This document shows, piece after piece, positions 24,575 through 36,543 of a DNA stretch of 64,000 bases. The stretch is from Lumbricus rubellus (Eukaryota; Annelida; Clitellata; Crassiclitellata; Lumbricidae), in NCBI GenBank assembly GCA_945859605.1, contig OX243815.1:21265311-21329310 (forward strand), written 5' to 3'. The position numbers and the translations under genes are program-made. A model generated the notes under the pieces. The model had not been told where the DNA came from, did not search any database, and worked only from the letters and a program-made list of their open reading frames with translations. Every line of letters starts with the position of its first letter. The first letter of the stretch is position 1.

Positions 24575-25485
24575 CTCTGGAATAAACTCCCGCCAAAATA
24601 ATGCGACAATTAACTGATCCAGCATTCAGCATCTTATGGCCTCGCCAAAATTTCAATTCATCCTTGTAGCCTTTCACTTAAAAACTTCCATTTAAATCGC
24701 GACTCCTCCTCTTTCTCTGACCAAACTCGCCGTTTCAATTTTTAAAACCATCCACCTAACCCGGGCCTGAATATCACTGACTCTCGTTGTGCTTGCCTGA
24801 CCCCTCTGAAGCTTGCACTGGAATCGAGTTTGATCCTACCTGCCTATCGATCGATCTTGTGTGCCTGTATCTGAAAAATCTACAGGCGACGACTTACAAA
24901 ATGTATTTTACCAAAGAAAAAAAATGACCACAAGTAATAAATAGGTCGACCTACCACATAAAAAAGCAAATGTCACAAGTGCAGAAGCAGCCAACAGAGC
25001 ATGCTATAAACAGTGTTGAGGAATCATTCGGAAGCAAGCAAATCCATTCAGTATTTTAAAATTAATCCGTTAATCTACTTTATTAAGCTGAAAAACATCC
25101 ACGCACTAATTATGTTCATGTAAACAAATCTTCTAACAAGATGGCCGAGTGTTGTGCTAATGGTCTGTTCCTTTAACGTCGTTACTGGTGTCTAGACTCA
25201 ACGCATGAAGCGATCGATTGCCTGCGAACACGCGCTTTCAAGACTTCTTGTCTTGATCAATGAGCTTGCATGATATGATTTTATCATCATACGATAATTT
25301 TGCCTTATAACAACCAACATTTGTAGCATCGTTAAATTTTGTGAAAATGTGAAAGCAAGATATTAAACGAAATCCAATAGGCCTAGCAGATGGAAACGAA
25401 AAATAGCAGAAATTTAAAACCTTATAAAATAATGAGTAGCCTATATATAGCCTATAGATATCCTAATGACGTAGGCCTAGGCCTC
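24575..25485. other. No gene seen
   Basis: Unique-looking sequence. ACAAGATGGCCGAG near 25137 is a YY1-like site (CCATCTTG on the minus strand) that could mark a promoter, but there is no supporting exon. Confidence 0.35.
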
Positions 25486-25486
25486 A

Positions 25487-25900
25487 GGGGCGGATCCAGG
25501 GGGGCCAATCCGGCCATGGCCCCCCATTGAAAACTGCCACGGGACGTGGCCCCCCCATTTGGTCTGAAATTAGCAATGCGAATATGGGTTATGGGTGTTA
25601 TTGATATTGCCCCCCTATTCGGAAAATTGTATGGAACGTGGCCCCCCCCATTCGGTTTTGAAGTTGAGGAATAAAAAAGGTCATCAACTTTTTTGGCGGA
25701 TGAAATGGTATGACTTTCCGGAAAAATGTGACAGATGACTAAAAAAAGAAAAAAGGTCATCAACTTTTTTGGCGGATGAAATGGTATGATTTTCCCCAAA
25801 AATTTGGCAGATGACTAAAAAAAAGGTCATCAACTTTTTTGGTGGCCGAAAAGTACTTTTTTCCTCAACGACCAGTCACTATTTTTTGAACTTTGGAATT
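25487..25900. repeat. Truncated MITE end plus tandem units of 70-76 bp
   Basis: The left part (CAGGGGCGGATCCAGGGGGG then GGCCATGGCCCCCC) is an inverted fragment of the family at 4780-4954. It is followed by three units starting GGTCATCAACTTTTTTGG at 25679, 25755 and 25825. Confidence 0.7.
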
Positions 25901-25923
25901 TTTTCCTTAATTCTCCCGTCCAA

Positions 25924-26520
25924 GCATGGGCGCCCGCAGAAATTTTTGCAGTGGGGGGGGGCAAAAATTTTCGATGATCGTGGTTAAATTTTTTAGTAGC
26001 CCATAGCAATTAAGAGCTTGAAAAAAGCAAAGCTGGAAATTAAGAACACGTACGAGTATTTTTTCAATGAGGTTTCTTAATGCGAATTTTTTAGCTTCAT
26101 TTCGTGTAGGCCTAGGCCTATATCAGCTTTTATATGAATAGTTTATTTAGCGCGAAGAAATTTGTTAAAAATCCAAGGTTCTTTACAGTTTGACATCCCC
26201 ATAGGCTACTCTATAGAGTCTGTAGGCTACTGGCAGCATGCAAAATGGACAAACTGCAACCTGGATCCTTGCAGACTTGATTGATACAATACTGGTAAAT
26301 AAGCAGATCTCCCTGACATAATTATATGGCCTGAGCCGCCTGATTGAATTCCGTGCACTGTTGAGAAATTTTTAATTTTGGCATTGGTATTAATACTTAA
26401 TTTTGTGCAGTTGTGAAAGGTTGCATGACAGTGAGATTCCAGTCAAGTACGCCATAATCGATAGACCTACTATTTACATGCATGGGCACCCGCCGGAGAG
26501 TTAGAAGCCAATGCGTCGCC
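25924..26520. mobile_element. CATGGGCGCC-family MITE, copy 2, 3'-truncated
   Basis: It begins CATGGGCGCCCGCAG with a G-run like copies 1 and 3 and follows them through the CATGACAGTGAGATTCCAG segment. It loses similarity soon after GCCAATG near 26512. The right terminus and target duplication are missing. Confidence 0.8.
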
Positions 26521-27239
26521 TGAGGATTATCTTGTCGTATGTCCATTTTTTTCAAAAATGAGTTTAGACTTGATCTGTAAAGGCTGACATATTATCTTCC
26601 TTCGGTTTGAATAACTAAGCGATACGACAGCTCGATTTAAAGATAGGCCTACTAAACAGATCGCGAACAGTTTGTCATTTCTGAGTATTTTAGACACTGG
26701 AAATATTTCCTCTCGTTCACATCCTATTAAAAAATTCCAATCTAGATCAGGCTGACTCTAATTTATACCGAATTGGCACTGGTCAGTGGCGGCGCTAGGG
26801 GGAGGCTAGGGGGGCTAAGCCCCCCTAAACGTGGCTCAGTCCCCCCCAAGCAAAAAGCTGAAAGTGTCTAAAACGGCTTAATTCGTAATAAGGAAACTAG
26901 ACAATGACCAACGGCAACGAAATCAATTATATTATCATAGTGTTATCATAGTGTAGATGTTTATGCCATTGGCGGCAACAGGGGAGGGGATAGGGGGCTA
27001 AGCCCCTAAATGTGACTCAGCCTCATCCCAAAGCAAAAAGCAATGAATGTCCATGTAACGGTTTAAAATTAAGTTATTATTATTATCTTATTTTTCGGAC
27101 CTCAACGGCGGCGGACGGTCATACAGCGACTCACATGTGAGACATCAATTGTGACTGGCTCGACTCCCGGACATCGACTCTTTCTGCGACTCAATATTAG
27201 CAATTTAGCATGCACACAGTCCTCTTATTTATACCCTAA

Positions 27240-27795
27240 TGGAGCTGCAGGGAATAGAGGGCTGAGGTCCGGGCCGGTCTGAGGTCCGAACCGGTCTGGC
27301 GGGGGAAAGGAGCGGAGATCCGCGATGGCGGGGTAGGGTTTGAGGTACCGACCGGCCTGAGGTCCGGACGGGTCTGGAAGAGGGAAGAGGGAAGAGGACT
27401 GGAGGGTTTGAACTGGCGGGGGAAGGGGCTGAGATCCGGACCAGTCTGAGCCCGTGCTAGCGCGGAAAGGGGGCTGAGGTCTGCGCGGGGGAGGGACTGA
27501 GGTCCGGACCGGTGTGAGTCCGGGCTGGCGGTGGAAGGGGGCTGAGGTTCGCCCGGTGTGAGTCCGGGCTGGCGGTGGAAGGGGACTGAGGTTCGGCCCG
27601 GTGTGAGTTCGGGCTGGCGGTGGAAGGGGGCTGAGGTTCGGCCCGGTGTGAGTCCGGGCTGGCGGAGAGGGTCTGAGGTTTGGCCCGGTGTGAGTCCGGG
27701 CTGGCGAAGAAAAGGGGCTGAGGTTTGGCCTGGTGTGAGTTCGGGCTGGCGGGAGAAGAGTGTTGAGTCCGGGTTGGCGGAGGAAGGGGCTGAGA
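27240..27795. repeat. GC-rich minisatellite, unit about 48 bp
   Basis: Repeated GGTGTGAGTCCGGGCTGGCG then GAAGGGGCTGAGGTTCGGCC, with more diverged units at the left. Both strands stay open over it (proline-rich on minus, Gly/Trp-rich on plus), but this reflects repetition, not a gene. Confidence 0.9.
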
Positions 27796-28448
27796 TTCAC
27801 AAGGACAGCAATTTTGAATTTCGCTACAATAGCGCGTCGATGCTTATGCTAATAGGATGCGCCGCAGACCGTGATGAGGTTATGTGCATCATGTCCGGCC
27901 CGTCGGCCTCTTGAGGTGCTACGCCGGTAGTTCTACACAACTATACATTGGGAAATGGGGTTTTCATTTAGCACCAGCAGTCATGGGTGGAGACTTGGGG
28001 GTCAGGGGACGGTCCACGAGACCCCGAAGTTTGTGATCGTGGACGGAGATGCTGTTCCCCAATATTTAAAAAATATCTCAAAAATGTCATTGTAAATTTC
28101 TAGAATGTTATCTACTGTTTATCCATCATGAACAATTTTGCTAGGACGACAGCAAAAATGGTATACCCTTGCAGTGTGGTATTCGATAATTTATACAACA
28201 TGGAGTAACATTATTGAACTCATAATCCATTTCTTTCAGCAATGAAATAATTATGAGAAATTTGTTGAGATGACAGCTTAAAATGTTACCCTTATAAAGT
28301 GCTGATATCCAAAAAATTTAAACAATGACCTACACAAGGGGACACTTTTGAAGTCATAATCCACGACTTTCAGCATTGAAATGATGAGCTAATTAGTAAA
28401 AATGACAGCACAAAATGCTGTTATTGCATTGTTGAAACTCAAATTTTT

Positions 28449-29530
28449 TCATGACTTTAGAGCCTGAAACGTGCTCCTGCCGATGTCAACAGCGAAAAAC
28501 GCGCTGGTTTCTGGGGCTCCGCCCCAGACCCCGCTGGGGGAGCGTCGTAAGCTCCCCCAGACCCCCTAGTCGGTATGAGCTTCGTGCATTCGGCACTCGC
28601 AGCTTCGAGTCTCCAGCGCATGCAAAATTACCGCCCTTAAGGAAAATATTCTACTTGCGTTTCTAGGAGGAAGGGCTTGGGGGTTTCAGCCCCCAAACCT
28701 GAAATCCTGACGCCGCCACTGGTTGTACCCGTAAAATCCCCTACATATCATGACTTTAGAGTCTGAAACGTGCTCCTGTCGATGTCAACAGCGAAAAACG
28801 CGCTGGTTTCTGGGGCTCCGCCCCAGACCCCGCTGGGGAGCTTACGACGCTTGCGACGATTCCGTCTTTCTGGAATAAGTTACAATGTACCTACTATAGT
28901 CTCCGTAATGAACTTCTTTGTCTTTCTTTGCCCCTTTTCCGCAAGCGTTTGAAAATCATTCTCTTTGATTATGGTTTGGTGTCAGGTCGGGAGCGCCTCT
29001 GAGTAGTTCCCTTGAAGTGGCGCTATATAAATGTTCATTGTTCAATTACAATTACACTTACAATATGACATGCCCCTAGGGTTTTTCTATATAGTAGGCC
29101 TACCCATATGATAGTATGCCTATAAACTTGTTAGGCTATATAGGCCTAAACTTTTAACTTCTGTGATTATAGTAGACTAAGCCCATTTCTTTTACAATAA
29201 AAGTTTGACATTCTTATACTGGTAGCTAGTCTGCGACTCTGCAAAACGACTTCTTATTTAAATTTTCAGGATTTCATCGTTCATAAATAGCTGGCAAAAA
29301 GAGCCTTAAAAGGGATCAAGTTGAGGTCAACAGAGCTAAAAATGCGTTGGCGGCTGGGGATCCGCCCAGACCCCGCTGGGGAAGCTTACGACGCTCCCCC
29401 AGACCCCCTAGTCGGTATGGGCTTCGTGCCTTTCGGCACTCGCACCTTAGCGCCTTCGGCGCTTCATAAACATTTTCTGATTGGGCTTATGGCTTCAGCC
29501 CCCCCAACCTGAAATCCTGGCGCCGCCACT
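28449..29530 (+). repeat. Three copies of a TCCGCCCCAGACCCCGCTGG repeat
   Basis: The copies are near 28449-28722, 28750-28865 and 29310-29530. Each has an ACAGCGAAAAACGCGCTGG-like lead and the GACCCCGCTGGGG core. The first and third end in CCTGAAATCCTG.CGCCGCC. They are direct duplicates of one element end. Confidence 0.75.
28986..29040 (+). repeat. Copy of shared 3' tail
   Basis: GGGAGCGCCTCTGAGTAG then TTGAAGTGGCGC and TATATAAATG: the full tail including both halves of its hairpin, in plus orientation. Confidence 0.75.
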
Positions 29531-29542
29531 GGCGCTGGTTAT

Positions 29543-29684
29543 CAGTGGCGTAGCCAGGAATTTCTGATGGGGGGGGGTTATGGCCGGATGCTTGTTTTTT
29601 CTTATACAGGCCTAATTGGACAAATAAAAAACTTTTTTGAGCTAATGCGGGTTTATCCCCCAAGCTCCCTTGTCTACGCCACTG
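29543..29684. mobile_element. 142-bp hAT-like MITE
   Basis: CAGTGGCGTAGCCAGG and CTACGCCACTG are the inverted ends. CTGGTTAT flanks both (29535-29542, 29685-29692), a perfect 8-bp duplication. It landed within the right target copy of the 26784-29531 element. Confidence 0.92.
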
Positions 29685-29692
29685 CTGGTTAT

Positions 29693-30361
29693 TCACTGTG
29701 TTCAATGTGGAGTGCTAACTTTACAGGTTTATTGAGCCATAATTGCTCAGAAAATACCACTTGAGATTTGAGAGAGTGGTCAAAATATCTGCCAAGCAGT
29801 AAGATCTACTTTCTAGCACTCTGCTCCACCGTCACACCTTTCAAACTCATAATCATTATAAAGCCTGCACTGCAAGATAATTTTATTATTCACATAAACG
29901 TCAACGTTTCTTCTACTGAGGCAAATGTGTGATGATGAGTCTTTGGTCTTCATTTCACGGATTTTACGACCGTGATCTCTACGAACCTTGACTTAAGATG
30001 TTCAAAAAAAATTTAGATCATGCTTCTGCCGATTTTTAGAACATCTAATTCTAAGAGGAAAGGACATTTACCGTCAGGCTCATCTGACTGGACTAGACCA
30101 GAAGTTTTTAAACTTTATTTTTACTGTACGACCACCATCGAAAAAATTGAATAATTGTTGTCGTGCCACGACGGCACTGGATAAGAAATTTAACCGCTGG
30201 TTTTCAAACTGAACGAATGAAAAGAAGAATAAATCAAATAAGTCGTGGGTCTAGTGCTAAGCAGATTCTGTTTGTTCAGACAGTCCTAATAGTTTTAAAA
30301 AACAATGTTTAAAATTCCTTGTTTGTGATCGTCCGTCTGTTATTGATGGAAACGCACGTAG
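29693..30361. other. No gene seen
   Basis: AT-rich spacer without a recognisable frame or repeat. Confidence 0.4.
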
Positions 30362-30369
30362 GCCTACAG

Positions 30370-31618
30370 CAGGGGTGCGCAACCTTTTCGCCAATGTCGG
30401 CCGCATCAAAAGTTTACATTCTTACCACGGCCGCCAGTGCATGTTTATAATCTATTCCCCTTCTGGGGTGGGGGCAGGGAATCGACGTTTCTGGGTAAGG
30501 ACCAAGGAGCGTCCGGCAGACGATCTCCGTTGCGCGTTACACCAAGAGGGGGTTTGCATTATTTAATTTCTACATTGCAATGGTGGCATTTTAAGCCGTC
30601 ATCTATACAAAAATTCATGTTAATTTTCAGTGCTAAGATTCACTGTGGTTTAAGACTTCAATAAATATACTGAAGTCTACAATAATAATTTTCGGCGAAA
30701 ATATAGCCTACTGCTTGCGTTGTCCGCTTTTTAGGATTTTTATTAGGCCTACTTCACTGTGATGAGTCATTTAATCCGATTGCTTACAATAACTGTCTCC
30801 GCTACGAAAAATCAGTTTCCCATTTCTCGTAATTTGAAGGTCTTTTTCTCCTCTTCCAATGTTCGATTTCTTTTCAGAGACATCGTAATCAACAGCTGAC
30901 AATTTGTGATTTACACTAAGTTTACACTTTGCAGATAGAATACAGAAAATCTAGTATTTCTTCTCTTCTATTCGCAGTGAGTGAGTGACCTATTCATGAA
31001 GTCAGACAAACGCATGATCAAGGTCTGAGCCCTATGTAGCTTGCTACGCCACCTGTTTTCCATTCTGCCCTACACATATAGGCCTACAGTTGTAACCTAA
31101 TATACTTGAAAATTATGTGTGGTGTAAGTTTCATTGGTCACACTCGCTCCCGCCAGCATCGGCCAGCTGACGGTCAGCCCGGTTCTTACAATATCAAGAT
31201 CTTTCCACTCATTAGTGGTGTAATCTTGGTCCATAATTTGTACACAATGATTGACTGTCCGGAGCTGGGCAGGCTATGGGATATTAGTACTCTGACGGCC
31301 CTGGCTCTTTGATCTACATCTGGAGGAGGGGCTACATGCGCAGCGGATACCTCTAAGATGCATACACATGCGACGGACAACGGGTGCTTCAAGAGTGAGA
31401 ATATTATAATCATAGGCTAATATCTACATACACTAAAAACACACAAATGCAACTCATTGCTTCAAATAACCTTATAGTTTTAAAATAATTGAATAAAATA
31501 TTTAGGAATTTATCTACAAACGGCCGCCAGTATGCTATAGTTGGATTTGGGTCCACGGCCGCCAAAAATTCCTTTCACGGCCGCATGCGGCCGTACGGCC
31601 GCAGGTTGCGCACCGCTG
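30370..31618. mobile_element. 1.25-kb non-autonomous hAT element
   Basis: Ends CAGGGGTGCGCAACC and GGTTGCGCACCGCTG are inverted and of the classic hAT kind. GCCTACAG flanks both (30362-30369, 31619-31626), a perfect 8-bp duplication. CGGCCGC motifs cluster near both ends. No transposase frame survives. Confidence 0.93.
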
Positions 31619-31652
31619 GCCTACAGTATAAACAATCTATGCTTAAAGGCCA

Positions 31653-32856
31653 TGTAGCACTATACTGGCAGAAATAGGACTTCCTACGATAGTCTTTACT
31701 GACAGCCTAATACTTTAATAATGACTATGAATATCGAGAACTTGGATTACATTACATCAAGGTTTTTTACTGCAATTCTAGCAAACATCATGACAAAAGG
31801 CAACTTGTAGATTTTTGTGAATATATTAAAATAAAGTTAAGTTAGATTATATACAAAATTCACAATTCCTATACTACCTACAGTGGCATTCTTATATTAA
31901 AATATATTATTTTGAAGTCTTATCTGCTTCTTCAGATAGATCTTCTCTTGTGTTTGACTGGTTATTCTCCACGGACAGTTCAGACACGGAAGACGGAGAT
32001 GCTGGATGGCATAGGCTATGTAGATTCGCACCAGTAGTCGCTACTTCACCGACGACACAGACGTTGACTTGACGATTGTCTCGACCAAGACGTTGACTTG
32101 ACGGCTGTCAAGTTGTTGCTCGCAGAGTTAACTTGCCGTAGATAACAGTTCGAATACAGGGATATCCAGCATAAATTTAGCTGGATGAAACCTGCCTTTA
32201 TTCCGAATGTTACGTATGAAAGTTTAAACCGTACTCGACGATGTGTAATTTTCTAAGTCCTTCCAAACAACGGTGAAGACTTGGTGAAGACGAATAACAG
32301 TACTCCTTCTTCCAAATTCAACAGTCACAGTTCATAGTCCGCAGCTCAACCGATCGCTACTACTTTCCAAGCAACGCACAACGACCTTCAACTAGTCGTT
32401 ACAAATACAACCACTCGACTCACGCAGTCGAACGAAGTGTCCGCAATGGGTATAACAACCCAACTACACTTGACGACTACGACAACTCGAAGTCCTCCTG
32501 ATTCGATCTAGACGACTCGAATCTTCTCGCCACGACCCTATACGATCCGGTCTCCACAACTCCAAACCTTCTTCCGTTGGCCTTCTTCCTCCAACTCCCT
32601 CATCCAACGGTTCTTTTTTAAAGACGCCAACCTTTAATCTCATTTGTTGTCATCCTCGTTGTTGCTAAGCGACGTCGCATTACGTCAGGGTAGCTTACGT
32701 CACGTCCACCTTCAGCGTCATGAATTAATTAAGTTTTATATATAGCCACTGAATTAACTAATGCCACTGGTAATTATCTGTCTTATACTAGGTACCTATA
32801 ATTGTGTAATTAAAATAAATAGACAATAGTTAATTTGATAAAATGTACACGCTACA
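31653..32856 (-). repeat. LTR 1 (1204 bp)
   Basis: On the plus strand it starts TGTAGCACTATACTGG and ends GTACACGCTACA, so the minus-strand LTR also starts TG and ends CA. It is the 3' LTR of the left unit. GACGATTGTC/CAAGACGTTGACTTGACGG-type direct repeats occur inside. Confidence 0.95.
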
Positions 32857-33472
32857 TATAAGCCCTTCACCAAAAAGTCTGTTTACAGGCTTTTACAACC
32901 TTACCTAATTATCAAATTCACTTTGTCTTAAACTTACTGAACTTCTTACTTATTAACAAACAACATATAACATCATATTATTTTACATTAGCTACTTATT
33001 ATACATTTCCAACTTACCCACTTACTGTGTAATTCCCCTACTGAGATAGTCGGATATTACATTATCACATCTCTTTATATAGTGGATCTTATGAGTAATT
33101 TTTCAGAGCTGGACCAATTCATGACCAATGACTATGGCATCTTCCAATACTCCCTCTCTCATATTTTTAATCCTTTGTTGTCTGTTGATTAGTCTTCTGT
33201 CTGCTAACCATTATCATCTAATAACTCACCTACATATTTATTTACACAGGCCACTTGGAAATTAATCCTAAGTGCACTTTTCTAACTCATCGGTTAATAA
33301 CTTCTAAACTAACCATCCTAATAACAGCATTGACAGCTCTCTGTACTGTCATTCCTTAAATTATCTTATACTTCTAAACTCCTCTCACAATAATACTTAA
33401 CTCTAAAATATTTATATTTTACAACTCATTAGCTTAATTAATTTCTCTATTTACATCTTCATTAATCACAAT

Positions 33473-36199
33473 CTACCACTTCTGTAATGGGTTACCCCAC
33501 TTATCAAGTTCAAGGCCATGCCTTTTATTGCTTTCCTTTGATCCTTTAGATTTCTTCCTCCTCCATCGCAGTGTATCCTGATCTTCATAATCTTCACACA
33601 CAGCAATTTCTACAGGTTTCATCTCACTGTAGTTACTACTATCATTCTTCTTCATATCTATTCTATTTTTAGAGCATGACCATTCTCCTTTATTCCATGG
33701 TCTCTGTCTCCAATTATCGGTGTTCACATTAGAAATCCTTTCCTTTCCATTATTCAGGATTCTAATTGATCTATTGTCTCGGATTTTCTTATTCCAAAAT
33801 TTGCTATTTTCACCTACATCATTACTTGTACTTCTATCGTTTTCACAATCCTGTCTCCAATTAGACTTATTGGATCTCCCATAGATTCGTCTATCACTGT
33901 GATTAGACCTTCTATCACATTGTCTATGATTTTGGTCAACACCAAATTCTTTGCATCTATCCCACCCTCTATTTCTCCTAGTCACACTGAAATTCTCCTT
34001 ATTTTCTTCACACAGCAATTTTTTCCTCTTTATAAACTGGACCTTATTTGTCTCAATAGGCTTTTTAGTCCAGTTGTCTAACATTTCACAATGTCTCCGC
34101 AACGTTTCATCCTTGCCCTGCAATTCTTGGATTTCCTTTGGAGTTATCTCCAGTCTTGGTAATTCTAATATCTCTGCTGGTGTGTATTTACTAATCTTCT
34201 TACTTTCAGACTTAGTCTCAACTACTGCTACTATCTCTTGATCAGGTCTCTTAATATGCCTCATTGTAGCATCACCATTTGATTCTAAGTGTATGTCTTC
34301 ATGTGTGCCTCTCTTTGCCACAAAATACTCAATTCCTTTGACTCTCCCAATTATGACAGGCTTAACTGGGTTCTCAATAACAATTGCTTCAACCTCACCT
34401 TTATAAACATCACTTTCTATGCTTATTTTGGCAGTTGGGAATGTGAGTGCTTTTCCATCTACTTGTACACACTGTATTTCTCTACCAGTTAGGTTCGAGT
34501 CATCAACTAGTGACCTTTTGACTAGACAACAGGATGAACCTGTGTCAAATAAACACTCAACTCTATGGCCATTCACTGTAACTTTGTAATCTGAAGCATC
34601 TCCATTCAGATTTAAATATTTCTGATCACTATTGGTTACGATGGCGCATGCAGCCACCTGCACCGACATCATTTCTTCTACCCTTTGCTCAATCCTTTCC
34701 TCAGCTGGTCTTGGTTCTTGCACATTTGTTTCGCCCACTTTTTTATCAGAGCTGTTCTCAACTATCTGTATAGCTGCCACAGTATGTTTAACAACCCCTT
34801 TATCTCTATTATGACAATTGCTTGATTTATGACCTGATCTGCCGCATATCCAACAATTAATCTTATGTTCTTGGTTCTGTTCTCTCTCCCTGCTGAACAT
34901 TCCACTGTTATTCTTACTATAATTTACTTCTCTATGATTTGTCATTTCGGGTTTACCTCTATTTGCATACCCTGTGTGTCTTTCTTTAGAGCTATCCTCT
35001 GTGTGTTCCTCATGTTGCTTATCATGGTGGAATTTTATATTTGGCTTTATGCTTGGTTCAGAATATTTATAACCATGTGCTTCAATATATGCTTCGGCGC
35101 AATCGGTCATTTCTTTAAGAGTCAGTTTTCCTCTCTCTTTCAAGAACATTCTCAGCTCATTTGAACATGTCAGGAAAAATTGATCTCTTAATAGCAAATC
35201 TTCCAACCCCTCGTAAGTTTTATCAAAACCCGCTTGTGATAACCACTGTTCAAGATAACGCTTCATTCTCTCAATAAAGTTCATTGGGGATTCACCCGCT
35301 TCTATCTTACAAGATTTAAATTTTCCGCGGTACCCACCTTCAGTCAAGAGAAATCTTTTCAGCAGTTGCTCCTTGAGAATGTTATAGTCCTGTGCCTCTA
35401 CAGCAGAAAGTCTTTGGTACACCTGAAGCGATTTACCTTCGATATGACGGGCTAATACTATCGCCCAATCCTCTTGTGGTATTTCGTAAGCGGTGCATGT
35501 TCTTTCGAATCGGAGTAAATACGCATCCAAACAATCTTTTTGCTCGTCAAAAATTGGAAATTTTAGATCTCTGACACTTTTCGCTCTGCTTCCACTATTG
35601 ACTTCGTTATCGCCCACTAGCGAAAACGTGCCAGTATTTATACTCCCTTGTCGGAGGTCAGCATCTCGTTTCGCCTGAATTTCTTTCACCCTCACCTCGG
35701 CCTCAATCTTTTTCAGATCGAGCTCCATCTGTCGACGATTCTGGTCAGCTTCATATTCTCTTTTGGCAGCCTCCTCTTCTGCGCGTCGTTTACTTAAATT
35801 CTCTTCAAATTCTCTCTTTTCCCGATTTTCCTGTATTTCAGCTTCTCTTTTTGCCTTATTCTCCTCTGCTTCGAATTCTCTCCTAGCAGCTTCCGCTTCT
35901 AATTCTCGTTTCAATTTATTCTCCTGAATTTCTGCTTCTCTCCTTGCCTTATTCTCCTCCGCTACCATCCTAGCAGCTCCCGCTTCTAATTCTCCTTTCA
36001 ATTTATTCTCCTGAATTTCTGCTTCTCTCCTAGCAGCCTCTGCTTCAAGCAATTCTCGCTCTTTTCTTTCTTCTCTTTCTCTGGCCCTATCTTGACGAAG
36101 TTCCGCCTGTCGGTCAGTTACGAACTGTTTAAGAACGTCCCCATCAAGACCCATCTCTCGCCCAATCTGGAGCCACTGCGTATAGTCACTTACAGACAT
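33473..36199 (-). CDS. Gag-protease protein of the LTR element, copy 1
   Basis: 908 residues, ATG at 36199. Residues 28-185 are charged and coiled-coil-like, with EAAARREAEIQENK-type repeats. About 210-375 is a gag/SCAN-like capsid region (AYLLRFERTCTAYEIPQEDW; later LTEGGYRGKFKSCK and ESPMNFIERMKRYL). C449-C452-H457-C462 form a CCHC zinc knuckle. FDTGSS at 551-556 is the retropepsin active site, with VIIGR near 615 as the end of the protease fold. From about 735 the protein turns rich in Arg, Asn, Ser and Asp up to the stop, where a normal Gypsy-type element would enter reverse transcriptase or integrase. It should form particles, bind RNA and possibly cleave itself, relying on a full-length relative for reverse transcription. 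Position 69 is Gly here. Confidence 0.9.
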   Translation of the reverse strand: MSVSDYTQWLQIGREMGLDGDVLKQFVTDRQAELRQDRAREREERKERELLEAEAARREAEIQENKLKGELEAGAARMVAEENKARREAEIQENKLKRELEAEAARREFEAEENKAKREAEIQENREKREFEENLSKRRAEEEAAKREYEADQNRRQMELDLKKIEAEVRVKEIQAKRDADLRQGSINTGTFSLVGDNEVNSGSRAKSVRDLKFPIFDEQKDCLDAYLLRFERTCTAYEIPQEDWAIVLARHIEGKSLQVYQRLSAVEAQDYNILKEQLLKRFLLTEGGYRGKFKSCKIEAGESPMNFIERMKRYLEQWLSQAGFDKTYEGLEDLLLRDQFFLTCSNELRMFLKERGKLTLKEMTDCAEAYIEAHGYKYSEPSIKPNIKFHHDKQHEEHTEDSSKERHTGYANRGKPEMTNHREVNYSKNNSGMFSREREQNQEHKINCWICGRSGHKSSNCHNRDKGVVKHTVAAIQIVENSSDKKVGETNVQEPRPAEERIEQRVEEMMSVQVAACAIVTNSDQKYLNLNGDASDYKVTVNGHRVECLFDTGSSCCLVKRSLVDDSNLTGREIQCVQVDGKALTFPTAKISIESDVYKGEVEAIVIENPVKPVIIGRVKGIEYFVAKRGTHEDIHLESNGDATMRHIKRPDQEIVAVVETKSESKKISKYTPAEILELPRLEITPKEIQELQGKDETLRRHCEMLDNWTKKPIETNKVQFIKRKKLLCEENKENFSVTRRNRGWDRCKEFGVDQNHRQCDRRSNHSDRRIYGRSNKSNWRQDCENDRSTSNDVGENSKFWNKKIRDNRSIRILNNGKERISNVNTDNWRQRPWNKGEWSCSKNRIDMKKNDSSNYSEMKPVEIAVCEDYEDQDTLRWRRKKSKGSKESNKRHGLELDKWGNPLQKW

Positions 36200-36518
36200 T
36201 CTACTGTATTACTTAATGAGTAGTCTCTCTAAGCAAATAGCCTGGCGCTACAGAAGTTTTTAACTTCACAAAATATCACAAATGCAATTTCTAAAATGTT
36301 TAAACAAATTGCTACCTCTTGATAACTATGTAGTCTTGGTTTATGCTAAACATTAAATATGACTGACGTCATTTGTAAAAGTTCTAATCGCACTCAACGA
36401 GATACGAATTCATTTTGCCGGTAACTTAAATCAATTGTCTCTAATTAAAAATGTTCACAAGTCTACAGCCTTAGTTTACGTCTAGATGATAGTCCTTGAT
36501 AAATATAATTTCTCAAGA

Positions 36519-36534
36519 ATCCCGTACGAGCCAA
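36519..36534 (-). promoter_or_regulatory. Probable primer-binding site, tRNA-Pro-like
   Basis: Next to the 5' LTR of the left unit, the minus strand reads TTGGCTCGTACGGGAT, which differs at one base from the GGCTCGTCCGGGAT core of proline tRNA primer sites. It starts nine bases from the LTR end, farther than usual. The same site precedes LTR 3 at 41410-41425. Confidence 0.55.
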
Positions 36535-36543
36535 TCCCAATTG

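Larger units (their letters stand above)
26784..29531. mobile_element. 2.7-kb composite element, CAGTGGCGGCGC ends
   Basis: CAGTGGCGGCGC at 26784 is inverted in GCGCCGCCACTG ending at 29531. The flanks GCACTGGT and GCGCTGGT agree at 7 of 8 bases, consistent with a hAT-type insertion. An internal copy of the same terminus ends at about 28722, so the region has been duplicated. It contains a GC-rich minisatellite and three copies of a CTCCGCCCCAGACCCCGCTG segment. No transposase was seen. Confidence 0.6.

Noticed and set aside
27225..27914. Proline-rich minus-strand frame and Gly/Trp-rich plus-strand frame
   Set aside because: Both run over a GC-rich minisatellite; open frames there follow from the repeat period.
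33899..35678. Seven plus-strand frames opposite the gag gene (and the same set at 38790-40569)
   Set aside because: They are antisense shadows of the 908-codon gag frame with no recognisable features.
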